DNA of 40,168 nt. Source: Betaproteobacteria bacterium (GTDB lineage: Bacteria; Pseudomonadota; Gammaproteobacteria; Burkholderiales; SG8-39). Location: assembly GCA_022340705.1 (NCBI GenBank), contig JAJDNJ010000006.1:1-40168 (forward strand), given 5' to 3'. Both the position numbers and the translations under genes were made by a program. Positions 30,970 to 39,387 of this stretch are shown here, one piece after another (position 1 is the stretch's first letter; every line of letters begins with the position of its first letter). Under the pieces are notes generated by a model. That model was given only the letters and a program-made list of their open reading frames with translations. It ran no database searches and was not told the DNA's origin.

Positions 30970-32103
30970 ATGCGCCGCGCCGCCACGACCGTCAGCCCGA
31001 TCGCCGAGATCATTGCCGAGATCCGGGCGGGCAACATCGTCGTACTGGTCGACGACGAAGACCGCGAGAACGAAGGCGACCTGGTCTTCGCCGCCGAGTT
31101 CGTCAGCGCGGAGAAGATCAACTTCCTCGCCAAGCACGGCCGCGGGTTGATCTGCATGCCGATCACGGCCGAGCACGCCCGGCGCCTGGGCCTTGCGCCG
31201 ATGGTCGCGCGCAACCGCTCGCGTCACGGAACCAATTTCACGGCGTCGATCGAGGCGGCCGAAGGCATTTCGACGGGAATTTCGGCGCATGACCGTGCGC
31301 TCACCGTGCGGGTTGCAGCCGCGCCGCAGGCCAAGGCCGAGGACATCGTTCAGCCCGGCCACGTCTTTCCGCTCGTCGCTGAGCCGGGCGGCGTGCTGAT
31401 GCGCGCCGGGCACACCGAGGCCTGCTGCGATCTTGCGCGGATCGCGGGACTGACGCCGGCCGCGGTGCTCTGCGAGATCATGAACGACGACGGCACGATG
31501 GCGCGGCTGCCCGACCTGATCGCGTTCGCGGCGCGCCACGGGCTCAAGATCGGCACGATCGCGGACCTGATCGAGTACCGCAGCGCAAACGAGTCGATCG
31601 TGCGCCGGCTGACCGAGCGCGACCTGGCGACCGCAAGCGGGCGCTTTCGCATGGTCGCGTACCGCGATACGCCCTCGGGCGGAACACATATCGCTCTGGT
31701 GCACGGCGTGCCGCGACCCGATGAGGACGCGATGGTGCGCGTGCACGAGCCGCTGTCGACGCTCGACCTGCTCGAAGCCGGCGCGGGGACCCACAGCTGG
31801 GGCGTGCTCGACGCGCTGCATGCGATCGCGGCGCACGGCACGGGTGTCATGGTGATGCTCAACTGCGCGCAGACTGACGCGATGCTCGAAGCACGGCTTC
31901 TCGGTCCGGCGCGCGCCGAGCGTGACGCGGCCGAGGCACGCACCGCGGATCTGCGCAGCTACGGCATCGGCGCGCAGATCCTGCGCGATCTCGGCGTGGG
32001 CCGCATGGTGCTGATGGCCGCGCCGCGCAAGATGCCGAGCATGGCGGGCTTCGGGCTCGAGGTCGTGCGCTACGTCGAGCAGCGCGCGCAAGCGGAACGC
32101 TAG
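30970..32103 (+). CDS. ribB: RibBX: DHBP synthase with degenerate GTP cyclohydrolase II domain
   Basis: Riboflavin pathway enzyme making 3,4-dihydroxy-2-butanone 4-phosphate from ribulose 5-phosphate. In the 377-residue protein the N-terminal half (about residues 8-210) is a full DHBP synthase, with [39 protein letters not shown] and [13 protein letters not shown]. The C-terminal half has the RibA fold region, but the zinc cysteines are gone: RibA's SECLTGD and RCDCG segments read EPLSTLD and THSWG here. GTP cyclohydrolase II activity is thus unlikely, and a separate ribA is expected elsewhere. Such RibBX hybrids are known in proteobacteria. The stop is three bases before ribH. Confidence 0.93.
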   Translation: MRRAATTVSPIAEIIAEIRAGNIVVLVDDEDRENEGDLVFAAEFVSAEKINFLAKHGRGLICMPITAEHARRLGLAPMVARNRSRHGTNFTASIEAAEGISTGISAHDRALTVRVAAAPQAKAEDIVQPGHVFPLVAEPGGVLMRAGHTEACCDLARIAGLTPAAVLCEIMNDDGTMARLPDLIAFAARHGLKIGTIADLIEYRSANESIVRRLTERDLATASGRFRMVAYRDTPSGGTHIALVHGVPRPDEDAMVRVHEPLSTLDLLEAGAGTHSWGVLDALHAIAAHGTGVMVMLNCAQTDAMLEARLLGPARAERDAAEARTADLRSYGIGAQILRDLGVGRMVLMAAPRKMPSMAGFGLEVVRYVEQRAQAER

Positions 32104-32106
32104 CTG

Positions 32107-32604
32107 ATGGGACGGGGCGGGCAGGACATGGCAGTGGCGGTTCCCGGCCAGCGTCGCGGGCGGCTCGACGGGGCGGGTCTGCGCATCGGCATCGTCGCGA
32201 GCCGCTACAACGAGGCGATCGGAACGCGCATGCTCGAGCGCGTCGCCGCGCAGCTCGAGCGGCTCGGAGTGAAGAGCAGCGACGTGGTTCAGGTGGCGGT
32301 GCCTGGCGCGCTCGAGATCCCCGTCGCGCTCAAGTGGCTCGCTCAGTCTGGGCGCTACGATGCGCTGGTCGCCGTCGGCCTGGTGATTCGCGGCGAGACC
32401 TACCATTTCGACATCGTGGCGAATGAATCGGCGCGCGGCGTCATGGACATTGCGCTCGAGTACGGCCTGCCGGTGGCGAACGCGATCCTGACCACCGAAA
32501 ACGAGGCGCAGGCCGAGGCGCGTCTCGACAAGGGCGCGGAAGCGGTTCGGGTAGCGGTCGAGATGGCGCGCCTGCGTGCCGACCTCGAGGAGCTCGCACG
32601 GTGA
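32107..32604 (+). CDS. ribH: 6,7-dimethyl-8-ribityllumazine synthase
   Basis: Condenses the DHBP made by RibB with the pyrimidine intermediate to form lumazine, the riboflavin precursor. The 165-residue product shows IGIVASRYNEAIG, VPGALEIPVALKWLA, VAVGLVIRGETYHFD and GLPVANAILTTEN, including the catalytic histidine in TYHFD. A second ATG at 32128 (MAVAVPG) is an alternative start. The stop overlaps the nusB GTG. Confidence 0.97.
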   Translation: MGRGGQDMAVAVPGQRRGRLDGAGLRIGIVASRYNEAIGTRMLERVAAQLERLGVKSSDVVQVAVPGALEIPVALKWLAQSGRYDALVAVGLVIRGETYHFDIVANESARGVMDIALEYGLPVANAILTTENEAQAEARLDKGAEAVRVAVEMARLRADLEELAR

Positions 32605-33041
32605 AGAATCCAAGGCGACGCGCGCGCGAGATCGCGCTTCAGGCACTCTACGCCTGGCAGCTTGGGGGCGGGAGCGCAGCCGAGGCCGTCGCGCAAGCGC
32701 AGGCGCTGGAGGGTTACGAGCGCGCCGACGCGGCGCTGGTCGAGACACTTGTGCGCGGCGGCATCGAGCGCGCCGAGGCGCTCGACGCGCTCATCGCGCC
32801 GCATCTAATCGAGCGCCGACCGAGCGAGCTGTCGCCGATCGAGCGCGCGATTCTGCGCATCGGCACGCTCGAGCTCAGCGAGCAGCCTGAAACGCCGGTG
32901 AAGGTCGTGCTAAACGAAGCGATCGAGCTCGGCAAGGACTTCGGCGCGGCACAGGGGCACCGCTTCGTCAACGGCGTGCTCGAGCGCGTCGCCCAGGCCG
33001 TGCGCCCCGGCGAGTTTGCCCGGCTGCGCCAGACGGCCTGA
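32601..33041 (+). CDS. nusB: Transcription antitermination factor NusB
   Basis: RNA-binding partner of NusE (S10) in rRNA antitermination. The 146-residue product has RRRAREIALQALYAWQLGG at the start and the conserved C-terminal LNEAIELGKDFGAAQGHRFVNGVL (quoted in part). The start is GTG, overlapping the ribH stop as GTGA. The ribH-nusB-thiL order is common. Confidence 0.97.
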   Translation: MKNPRRRAREIALQALYAWQLGGGSAAEAVAQAQALEGYERADAALVETLVRGGIERAEALDALIAPHLIERRPSELSPIERAILRIGTLELSEQPETPVKVVLNEAIELGKDFGAAQGHRFVNGVLERVAQAVRPGEFARLRQTA

Positions 33042-33061
33042 GGCACGCCGCGCCTCGCGCG

Positions 33062-34024
33062 ATGGCGAGCGAATTCGAACTCATCCGGCGGTTCTTCGAT
33101 CGTCCGGTTCAAGGCGGTGCGCGCACGCTGCTCGGCGTGGGCGATGACGCGGCGCTGCTGCGCGTCGACCCGGGCATGGCGCTCGTCGTGTCGACCGACA
33201 TGCTGCTCGTCGATCGCCATTTTTCCCGCGACGCGCCGCCACGTGCGCTGGGGCATAAGGCGCTGGCGGTCAACCTGTCGGACCTCGCGGCGATGGGCGC
33301 AACGCCGCGCTGGGCGACGCTCTCGATCGCTCTGCCGGCCGCGGACGAAGCCTGGCTCACGGAGTTTGCCGAGGGACTGTTCGCGCTCGCGCGGCGCTTC
33401 GAGGTCGACCTGGTCGGTGGCGACACCACGCGCGGGCCGCTCGCGATCTCGGTCACCGTGCTGGGCGAGGTGCCGGAGGCCTACGCGCTGCTGCGCGGCG
33501 GCGCGCGCCCGGGAGATGACATCTGGGTCTCGGGCATGGTCGGGGCGGCAGGCGCCGCGCTCGCCGCGAGCCAGAATCGCGCGCGCCTCGAGCCGCAGAC
33601 CGCGTCGATCGCACGCGGCCGGCTCGAGATGCCCGAGCCGCGCGTTGCGTTGGGCGAGCGTCTGCGCGGCCTGGCAAGCGCTGCGATCGACGTCTCGGAC
33701 GGCTTTGCGGCGGATCTCGGGCACGTGCTCGAGCGCTCCGAAGTCGGCGCGGTGGTGCACTACGAGTCGCTGCCGCGACTGCGCACCGGTGACGCTGAGC
33801 TCGATGCGCGCTGCGCGCTTGCTGGAGGCGACGACTACGAGCTCGTATTCACCGCCGGGCAGGAGGCGCGCGGGGCGCTCGAAGCACTCGCGTGCGAGCT
33901 CGCGCTGCCGCTGACCCGCATCGGCGCGATCCAGGCCCGGCCGGTCCGGCTCGTACTGCTCGACGCCGGCGGCCTCGAGATGGCGGCACCCGCGGGCTAC
34001 GACCACTTCGCGGACGCCTCCTGA
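33062..34024 (+). CDS. thiL: Thiamine-monophosphate kinase
   Basis: ATP-dependent kinase converting TMP to thiamine diphosphate. The 320-residue product has the metal-binding GVGDDAALLRVDPG, VVSTDMLLVDRHF, HKALAVNLSDLAAMGATP and VGGDTTRGPLAIS, and a late IDVSDGFAADLGH. All acidic clusters expected for the PurM-like fold are present. The stop overlaps the pgpA ATG. Confidence 0.96.
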   Translation: MASEFELIRRFFDRPVQGGARTLLGVGDDAALLRVDPGMALVVSTDMLLVDRHFSRDAPPRALGHKALAVNLSDLAAMGATPRWATLSIALPAADEAWLTEFAEGLFALARRFEVDLVGGDTTRGPLAISVTVLGEVPEAYALLRGGARPGDDIWVSGMVGAAGAALAASQNRARLEPQTASIARGRLEMPEPRVALGERLRGLASAAIDVSDGFAADLGHVLERSEVGAVVHYESLPRLRTGDAELDARCALAGGDDYELVFTAGQEARGALEALACELALPLTRIGAIQARPVRLVLLDAGGLEMAAPAGYDHFADAS

Positions 34025-34509
34025 TGGGGCGCCATCCGGGCCTGGCGTTCGCCCTGGCGCATCCCGCGCATTTCGTCGCGCTCGGCTTCGGCATCGGCGC
34101 GTTGCCGCGCGCCCCCGGGACCTTCGGCACGCTGGTCGCACTGCCCCTGTGGTGGCTGCTCGACCGGATGCTCGACCCGCTCGCGCTGGCGGGCGCGCTG
34201 GCTGGCCTGTTCGCCCTCGGCGTCTGGGCCTGCACGCTGACCGGGCGGCACCTGGGCGTGGCGGACCATGGCGCGATGGTCTGGGACGAGATCGTCGCGT
34301 TCATGCTCGTGCTCTCCGTGGCGCCCAAAGCCTGGCCCTGGCAGCTTGCGGCCTTCGTGCTGTTTCGCGCGTTCGATATTGCCAAGCCGCCGCCCATCCG
34401 CGCGTTCGAGAGACGCTTCAAGGGCGGATTCGGCGTGATGTTCGACGATCTGCTTGCCGCGGGCTATACACTGTTCGTGCTCGCGCTGGTCAAGCGCATC
34501 GCGTACTGA
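34024..34509 (+). CDS. pgpA: Phosphatidylglycerophosphatase A
   Basis: Inner-membrane phosphatase making phosphatidylglycerol. The 161-residue product carries FGIGALPRAPGTFGTLVALP, the VWDEIVAFMLVL segment with acidic residues, and FRAFDIAKPPPIR, all PgpA hallmarks, with several hydrophobic segments. It starts at the ATG overlapping the thiL stop. The frame is open upstream, but that part is not PgpA. Confidence 0.95.
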   Translation: MGRHPGLAFALAHPAHFVALGFGIGALPRAPGTFGTLVALPLWWLLDRMLDPLALAGALAGLFALGVWACTLTGRHLGVADHGAMVWDEIVAFMLVLSVAPKAWPWQLAAFVLFRAFDIAKPPPIRAFERRFKGGFGVMFDDLLAAGYTLFVLALVKRIAY

Positions 34510-34517
34510 TCCGCTCG

Positions 34518-35024
34518 ATGAGCGCCGACCCCCTCAGCACGCTCGCTACGCTCGTCGGAACCCGCCTCAAGGCGCGCGCGCTGCTGCTCGTCACTGCCGA
34601 ATCCTGCACCGGCGGCTGGATCGCGCAGGCGGTCACCGCGGTCGCGGGGAGCTCGGAATGGTTCGAGCGCGGCTACGTGACCTATTCGAACGAATCCAAG
34701 CAGGAGCTGGTCGGCGTCAGGCCTGAAACCCTCGCGCGCCACGGCGCGGTGAGCGAAGAAACTGCGCGCGAGATGGCGGCCGGCGCGCTTGCGGCAAGCC
34801 GCGCGTCGGTCGCGGTTGCGGTGACTGGGATCGCGGGGCCGAGCGGCGGCAGTCCGCAAAAACCCGTTGGCATGGTGTGCCTTTCTTGGGCGCTGCGCGA
34901 CGGCGTGGCGAAGACCGAGACCTGCCGATTTGCGGGCGACCGTGGCCAGGTGCGCCGCCGATCGGTGATCCGCGCGCTACAAGGCTTGATCGAGGTGCTT
35001 GACGAGGTCGAAGCGCAGGACTAG
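34518..35024 (+). CDS. pncC: Nicotinamide-nucleotide amidase, CinA C-terminal type
   Basis: Deamidates NMN to NaMN in pyridine nucleotide recycling. The 168-residue product is a stand-alone CinA C-terminal domain with the catalytic-serine motif LLVTAESCTGGWIAQ, YSNESKQELVGV, and VAVTGIAGPSGGSPQKPVG. The N-terminal molybdopterin-binding-like domain of full CinA is absent. Its 3' end is 52 bases from the next gene. Confidence 0.95.
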   Translation: MSADPLSTLATLVGTRLKARALLLVTAESCTGGWIAQAVTAVAGSSEWFERGYVTYSNESKQELVGVRPETLARHGAVSEETAREMAAGALAASRASVAVAVTGIAGPSGGSPQKPVGMVCLSWALRDGVAKTETCRFAGDRGQVRRRSVIRALQGLIEVLDEVEAQD

Positions 35025-35062
35025 AAAGGTTTTCAGTGGGGGTTTTGAATCCGATCCTCGAC

Positions 35063-35072
35063 CCCAGCTGGG
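35063..35072. promoter_or_regulatory. Palindrome just before the MEMO-AMMECR1 gene
   Basis: CCCAGCTGGG, a perfect ten-base palindrome, ends four bases before the ATG at 35077, where a Shine-Dalgarno would be expected and none is seen. GGGGT/ACCCC arms flank the region. It may be an operator or chance; function is unknown. Confidence 0.3.
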
Positions 35073-35076
35073 CAAT

Positions 35077-36447
35077 ATGAGCGCTCTGCGTCCCGCTGCC
35101 GTTTCCGGCGCGTTCTATCCGGCCAATCCGCGCGCGCTGTCCGCCGACGTCGGCGAGATGCTCGACGCGGTCGCGGTGTTCGAGCCGCGTCTGGGCTTTC
35201 CCAAGGCCGTGGTTGCGCCGCACGCGGGCTACATCTATTCGGGTCCGGTGGCCGCCTACGCCTACGACGCGTTGACCCCCGCGCGTGGGATCGTCACGCG
35301 CGTGGTGCTGCTCGGCCCGGTACATCGGGTGCCGGTGCGCGGCCTCGCGCTGCCCGATGCCGAGGCCTTCGAGACCCCTCTCGGCCGCATCGCCGTCGAT
35401 CCGGGTGCGCGCCCCGCACTTGCCGACCTGCCGCAGGTCGTGGTGAGCGCAAGGGCGCATGCCTTGGAGCATTCGCTCGAGGTGCAGCTCCCCTTCCTGC
35501 AGCGCGTGCTGGGCGAGTTCACGCTCGTACCGCTCGCCGTCGGCGATGCGAGCATCGCCGAGGTTAGCCAGGTCATCGAGCGCCTGTGGGGCGGTCCCGA
35601 GACGCTGATCGTGGTCAGCACCGACATGTCGCATTACCACCCCTACGGTGAAGCGCTGCAGATCGACGCCGAAACGCTCACGCGCATCGAGGCGTTCTCG
35701 AGCGACATCCGTCACGAGCAGGCCTGTGGGGCGACTCCGTTAAACGGGCTGCTGGCGCTCGCGCGTGCGCGGGGCATGTCGATCCGCCGCCTGAGGGCCT
35801 GCAATTCGGGCGACACTGCGGGCGGACGAGACCAGGTGGTCGGCTATTCTGCGTTCGCGCTTTACGAGGGCGCGCCGGTCGCGCCGGAGGAGGCGGGCCG
35901 CAGGCTTGTTGCGCTTGCGCGTGCCGCGATCGCGCATCGCTTCGGTGAGCTGGCCGAAGCGCCGCGCGTCGACGCGCCGCTCTGGCTGCGCCAGGCCGGT
36001 GCAACTTTCGTCACGCTGACGAGGGCGGGCAAGCTGCGCGGTTGCATCGGCAGCCTCGAGCCTCGACGTGCGCTGGGCGACGATGTCGTCGCGAATGCGC
36101 TCGCCGCGGCGTTCGGCGATCCGCGCTTCGCGCCGCTGACCGCGGCCGAGTGGCCCGGCACGCAGCTCGAGGTGTCGCTGCTCTCGACGCCGAAGCCGAT
36201 CCATTTCGCCGACGATGCCGAGCTGCTCGAGTCGATTGAGCCGGGCGTCGATGGTTTGATCGTGCAGCTCGACGACCGACGCGCGACCTTCCTGCCGCAG
36301 GTCTGGGAATCGATTCCCGACAAGCGGCGCTTCCTCGCCGAGCTCGTCGCCAAGGCGGGCCTGCCGGCCGATACGCGCCTGGCGCGCTGCCGGGTGCTGC
36401 GCTACCGCGCCATGAAATGGCGCGAGGCCGACGTCGCGAGCCACTGA
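35077..36447 (+). CDS. AmmeMemoRadiSam system proteins B and A, fused (MEMO1-AMMECR1)
   Basis: 456-residue fusion. Residues 1-265 are a MEMO1-type domain, related to extradiol dioxygenases of the LigB fold. It retains the metal ligands expected from human MEMO1: His49 (APHAGYIYSG), His83 (LGPVH), His186 (STDMSHYH) and Cys217 (HEQACGATP). Residues about 280-456 are an AMMECR1 domain with the signature KLRGCIGSLEP and GVDGLIVQL. The reaction is not established for any bacterial member. The start is the only plausible one, and no Shine-Dalgarno precedes it. The radical SAM partner begins one base after the stop, so the two act together. Confidence 0.92.
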   Translation: MSALRPAAVSGAFYPANPRALSADVGEMLDAVAVFEPRLGFPKAVVAPHAGYIYSGPVAAYAYDALTPARGIVTRVVLLGPVHRVPVRGLALPDAEAFETPLGRIAVDPGARPALADLPQVVVSARAHALEHSLEVQLPFLQRVLGEFTLVPLAVGDASIAEVSQVIERLWGGPETLIVVSTDMSHYHPYGEALQIDAETLTRIEAFSSDIRHEQACGATPLNGLLALARARGMSIRRLRACNSGDTAGGRDQVVGYSAFALYEGAPVAPEEAGRRLVALARAAIAHRFGELAEAPRVDAPLWLRQAGATFVTLTRAGKLRGCIGSLEPRRALGDDVVANALAAAFGDPRFAPLTAAEWPGTQLEVSLLSTPKPIHFADDAELLESIEPGVDGLIVQLDDRRATFLPQVWESIPDKRRFLAELVAKAGLPADTRLARCRVLRYRAMKWREADVASH

Positions 36448-36448
36448 C

Positions 36449-37534
36449 ATGGTGCCCGAATCAAAATATCCGGCGCGCTGGTGGCATGCGCTGGACGACG
36501 GCCGCGTGCAGTGCGACCTCTGCCCGCGCGACTGCCGGCTGCACGAGGGTCAGCGCGGACTTTGCTTCGTGCGCCGTATGGAAGGCGGGCGCATGGTGCT
36601 CACCACCTACGGCCGCTCGTCGGGGTTCTGCGTCGACCCGATCGAGAAAAAGCCGCTCAACCAGTTCTACCCGGGCTCGAGCGTGCTTTCGTTCGGCACT
36701 GCGGGCTGCAACCTGGCCTGCAAGTTCTGCCAGAACTGGGACATCTCGAAGTCGCGCGAAATGGACACGCTGATGGACGCGGCGACGCCCGAGGCGATCG
36801 CGCTCGCGGCCGAGCGGCTCGGTTGCAAGTCGGTGGCGTTCACCTACAACGACCCGGTGATCTTCGCGGAATACGCGATGGATACCGCAGATGCCTGCCA
36901 CGCGAAAGGGATCCAGACGGTGGCGGTGACCGCCGGCTACGTTCACCCCGAACCGCGGCGCGAGTTCTTTACGCGCATCGACGCGGCGAACGTCGACCTG
37001 AAGGCGTTTACCGAGGACTTCTATTTCAAGCTCACCGGTGCGCACCTGCAACCGGTGCTCGACACGCTCGTCTACCTGGTCAAGGAAACCAATGTGTGGA
37101 CGGAGATCACGACGCTCCTGATCCCCGGCAAGAACGATTCGGACGCGGAGATCGAGGCGGAGTGCAGCTGGATCCGCGACCGCCTTGGGCGCGATGTGCC
37201 ACTGCACTTCAGCGCGTTTCACCCGGACTGGAAAATGCGCGACGTCCCGCCGACGCCGTCGGAGACGCTGACCCGGGCGCGCGACATCGCGTTGCGCACG
37301 GGTCTGCGCTACGTGTACACCGGTAACGTCCACGACGAAGCCGGCGGCTCGACCTACTGTCCGTCCTGCGGCGAGCTGGTGATCCGGCGCGACTGGTACG
37401 ACATCCGCGCGTACGCGCTCGATGCCAAGGGCGCGTGCACGCACTGCGGCGCGCAGCTCGCCGGACGCTACGAAAAGTTCGACCGGCCCTTCGGCCGTCA
37501 GCGCATCCCGGTCAGACTCGAGGCGCGGGCTTGA
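36449..37534 (+). CDS. AmmeMemoRadiSam system radical SAM enzyme
   Basis: 361-residue radical SAM protein related to glycyl-radical-enzyme activases. The cluster-binding motif CNLACKFC is at Cys87, Cys91 and Cys94. Four further cysteines lie N-terminal (Cys22, Cys25, Cys29, Cys39), and a CPSC...CTHC knuckle is C-terminal (Cys304, Cys307, Cys330, Cys333), suggesting an extra metal or Fe-S site. FTYNDPVIFAEYAMDTA and DVPLHFSAFHPDWKM are typical of the family. Substrate is unknown. It is translationally tied to the MFS gene by a TTGA overlap. Confidence 0.93.
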   Translation: MVPESKYPARWWHALDDGRVQCDLCPRDCRLHEGQRGLCFVRRMEGGRMVLTTYGRSSGFCVDPIEKKPLNQFYPGSSVLSFGTAGCNLACKFCQNWDISKSREMDTLMDAATPEAIALAAERLGCKSVAFTYNDPVIFAEYAMDTADACHAKGIQTVAVTAGYVHPEPRREFFTRIDAANVDLKAFTEDFYFKLTGAHLQPVLDTLVYLVKETNVWTEITTLLIPGKNDSDAEIEAECSWIRDRLGRDVPLHFSAFHPDWKMRDVPPTPSETLTRARDIALRTGLRYVYTGNVHDEAGGSTYCPSCGELVIRRDWYDIRAYALDAKGACTHCGAQLAGRYEKFDRPFGRQRIPVRLEARA

Positions 37535-38775
37535 AGCTCGCCGGCGGCCTTGCGCCGGGCTCCGGCGCCTGGCTCGCCGGCGTCTGCGCAAGCCGCGCGC
37601 TTGCCGCGAGCTGGTTTGTCGCCTATTCGGCCGTGCTGCCGCTGGTGCGCGAGGCCTGGGGGCTCTCGGCGCGCGACGCGGGGCTGATCCAGGCGTCGTT
37701 CCATCTCGGCTACCTCAGTTCGCTGTTCATCGTCGGCTTCCTGTCGGACCGCTTCGGCGCAAAGCGTGCGTGGCTGACGACGGGCGTGGCCGCCTGGGCG
37801 AGCCCCTTCCTGTTCGTCGCTTTTGCCGATGGCCTGTCGTCGGCGCTGTGGCTGCACGCGCTCACCGGCTTGTGCCAGGGCGGGACCTACACCCCGGTCC
37901 TCGCGCTGATCAACGACAACGTCGGGGCCGCGCGGCGCGGCCGGGCGATGGGATTTTTCATCGCCGCCTCGAGCGCGGGCTACGCCGCCGCGCTCGGAAC
38001 GGCGAGCCTGGTGCTGACGGTCTCGGACTGGCGCGCGGCCATCGCTGCGATCGCGCTGATGCCGCTCGCCGCCTGGGGCGTATCCCTCGGCGTGACGCGC
38101 GCGACGCCGAACCGCGTCCATCCGCGCCCGGCCGGCGAGTCGCTGCTCGCCTCGCTGCCGGCGGTGCTCAGGAACCGCACTGGCATGCTGTCGATCTGGG
38201 GCTACACCGCGCACAACTGGGAGCTGCTCGGGCTGTGGGCCTGGCTGCCCGCGTTCCTCACCGCGGCGTTCGTGGCGGGCGGCGACTCGGCGAAGGTCGC
38301 CGCCGCGGCGGGCCTCTCGCTCGGCGCGATCAGCTACGTGGCCAACATCGGCGGCAGCATCGTCGGTGGCACGATGGCCGACCGCTGGGGCAGAACCCGC
38401 ACCATTCTGCTCTGGTCGGTGATCAGCCTCGCACTGTCGTTCTCCATTGGTTGGCTGATGCTGCTGCCGGCGGCCGCGCTTGTGGTGCTTGCTTGCCTGT
38501 ACAACTTCTCCGCGATCGCCGACTCGTCGACCCATTCCCTGGTGCTGGCCGAGAGCGTGCCGCCGCATTCGCTCGGCGTGGCCTACGCGGTGCGCTCGGT
38601 GGTCGGCTTCGGCGCGGGCGTGGTGAGCCCGGTGGTGTTCGGCTGGGCGCTCGACCTCGCCGGCGGCGGGAAAGCTTCTAACGATGTCTTCGCCTGGGGC
38701 ATCGCCTGGTCTACGCTCGGCCTGGGGGCGCTGCTCGGACCGCTGATGACTCTGAAGCTCCACCGCAGGCGATGA
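37531..38775 (+). CDS. MFS transporter, CynX/NarK-like
   Basis: 414-residue major facilitator with about twelve hydrophobic segments. The loop 2-3 motif GFLSDRFGAKRAWL and its second-half copy GTMADRWGRTRTILL are both present. The start is assigned to TTG at 37531, which overlaps the radical SAM stop as TTGA; the frame is open upstream, but that part is not transporter-like. Position inside the AmmeMemoRadiSam operon suggests it moves a substrate or product of that pathway. This is inference, and its direction cannot be told. Confidence 0.88.
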   Translation: MKLAGGLAPGSGAWLAGVCASRALAASWFVAYSAVLPLVREAWGLSARDAGLIQASFHLGYLSSLFIVGFLSDRFGAKRAWLTTGVAAWASPFLFVAFADGLSSALWLHALTGLCQGGTYTPVLALINDNVGAARRGRAMGFFIAASSAGYAAALGTASLVLTVSDWRAAIAAIALMPLAAWGVSLGVTRATPNRVHPRPAGESLLASLPAVLRNRTGMLSIWGYTAHNWELLGLWAWLPAFLTAAFVAGGDSAKVAAAAGLSLGAISYVANIGGSIVGGTMADRWGRTRTILLWSVISLALSFSIGWLMLLPAAALVVLACLYNFSAIADSSTHSLVLAESVPPHSLGVAYAVRSVVGFGAGVVSPVVFGWALDLAGGGKASNDVFAWGIAWSTLGLGALLGPLMTLKLHRRR

Positions 38776-39377
38776 CGCGACTGTCCGCACCCGCCGCGCA
38801 ACGCAATCGCGGCCCGATCCTCGAGGTCCTGCAGCGCGTGCTGCCCGCGCGCGGGCGCGTGCTCGAGATCGCGAGTGGCTCGGGCGAGCATGTCGTGTAC
38901 TTCGCGCGCGCACTGACGGGCCTGGTCTGGCAGCCGAGCGACCCTGATCCGGAGGCGCGGGCGTCGATCCGCGCCTGGATCGCGCAGGAGAAAGTCACGA
39001 ACGTGCTTGCACCGATCGCGCTCGACATGATGAGCGCGCGCTGGCCGTACCTGCTCGACCCGTTCGACGCGGTGGTCTGCATCAACATGATTCATATCGC
39101 GCCCTGGGAGGCCTGCCTCGGGCTGCTCTACGGTTGCGAGCAGCGCCTGCCGCCGGGCGGGCCGCTCGTCCTCTATGGGCCGTTTATGCGCGGCGGCATG
39201 CATACCGCGCCGTCGAACGCGGCGTTCGACGCAAGCCTGCGGCGCCAGGATCCGAGCTGGGGGGTGCGCGACCTGGACGACGTCGTGCGCGAAGCGGCGC
39301 TGCGCGGTTTCGTTCTCGAAGACGTTGTCGAGATGCCGGCGGACAATCTGACCGTCGTGCTGCGTGCCGCGAAATGA
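38772..39377 (+). CDS. DUF938 class I SAM-dependent methyltransferase
   Basis: 201-residue DUF938 protein. It shows the SAM-binding glycine motif VLEIASGSGEHVVYFARAL, then DAVVCINMIHIAPWEACLGLL and PPGGPLVLYGPF, matching motifs I, IV and V of class I methyltransferases. DUF938 has no assigned substrate. The ATG overlaps the MFS stop (ATGA), so it belongs to the same transcript as the radical SAM gene. Confidence 0.92.
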   Translation: MTRLSAPAAQRNRGPILEVLQRVLPARGRVLEIASGSGEHVVYFARALTGLVWQPSDPDPEARASIRAWIAQEKVTNVLAPIALDMMSARWPYLLDPFDAVVCINMIHIAPWEACLGLLYGCEQRLPPGGPLVLYGPFMRGGMHTAPSNAAFDASLRRQDPSWGVRDLDDVVREAALRGFVLEDVVEMPADNLTVVLRAAK

Positions 39378-39387
39378 CGCCGCAGCG

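Noticed and set aside
30661-32748. 695-codon open frame on the minus strand
   Set aside because: It is opposite rplS, ribBX and ribH, crosses the terminator, and its composition is that of a mirror frame.
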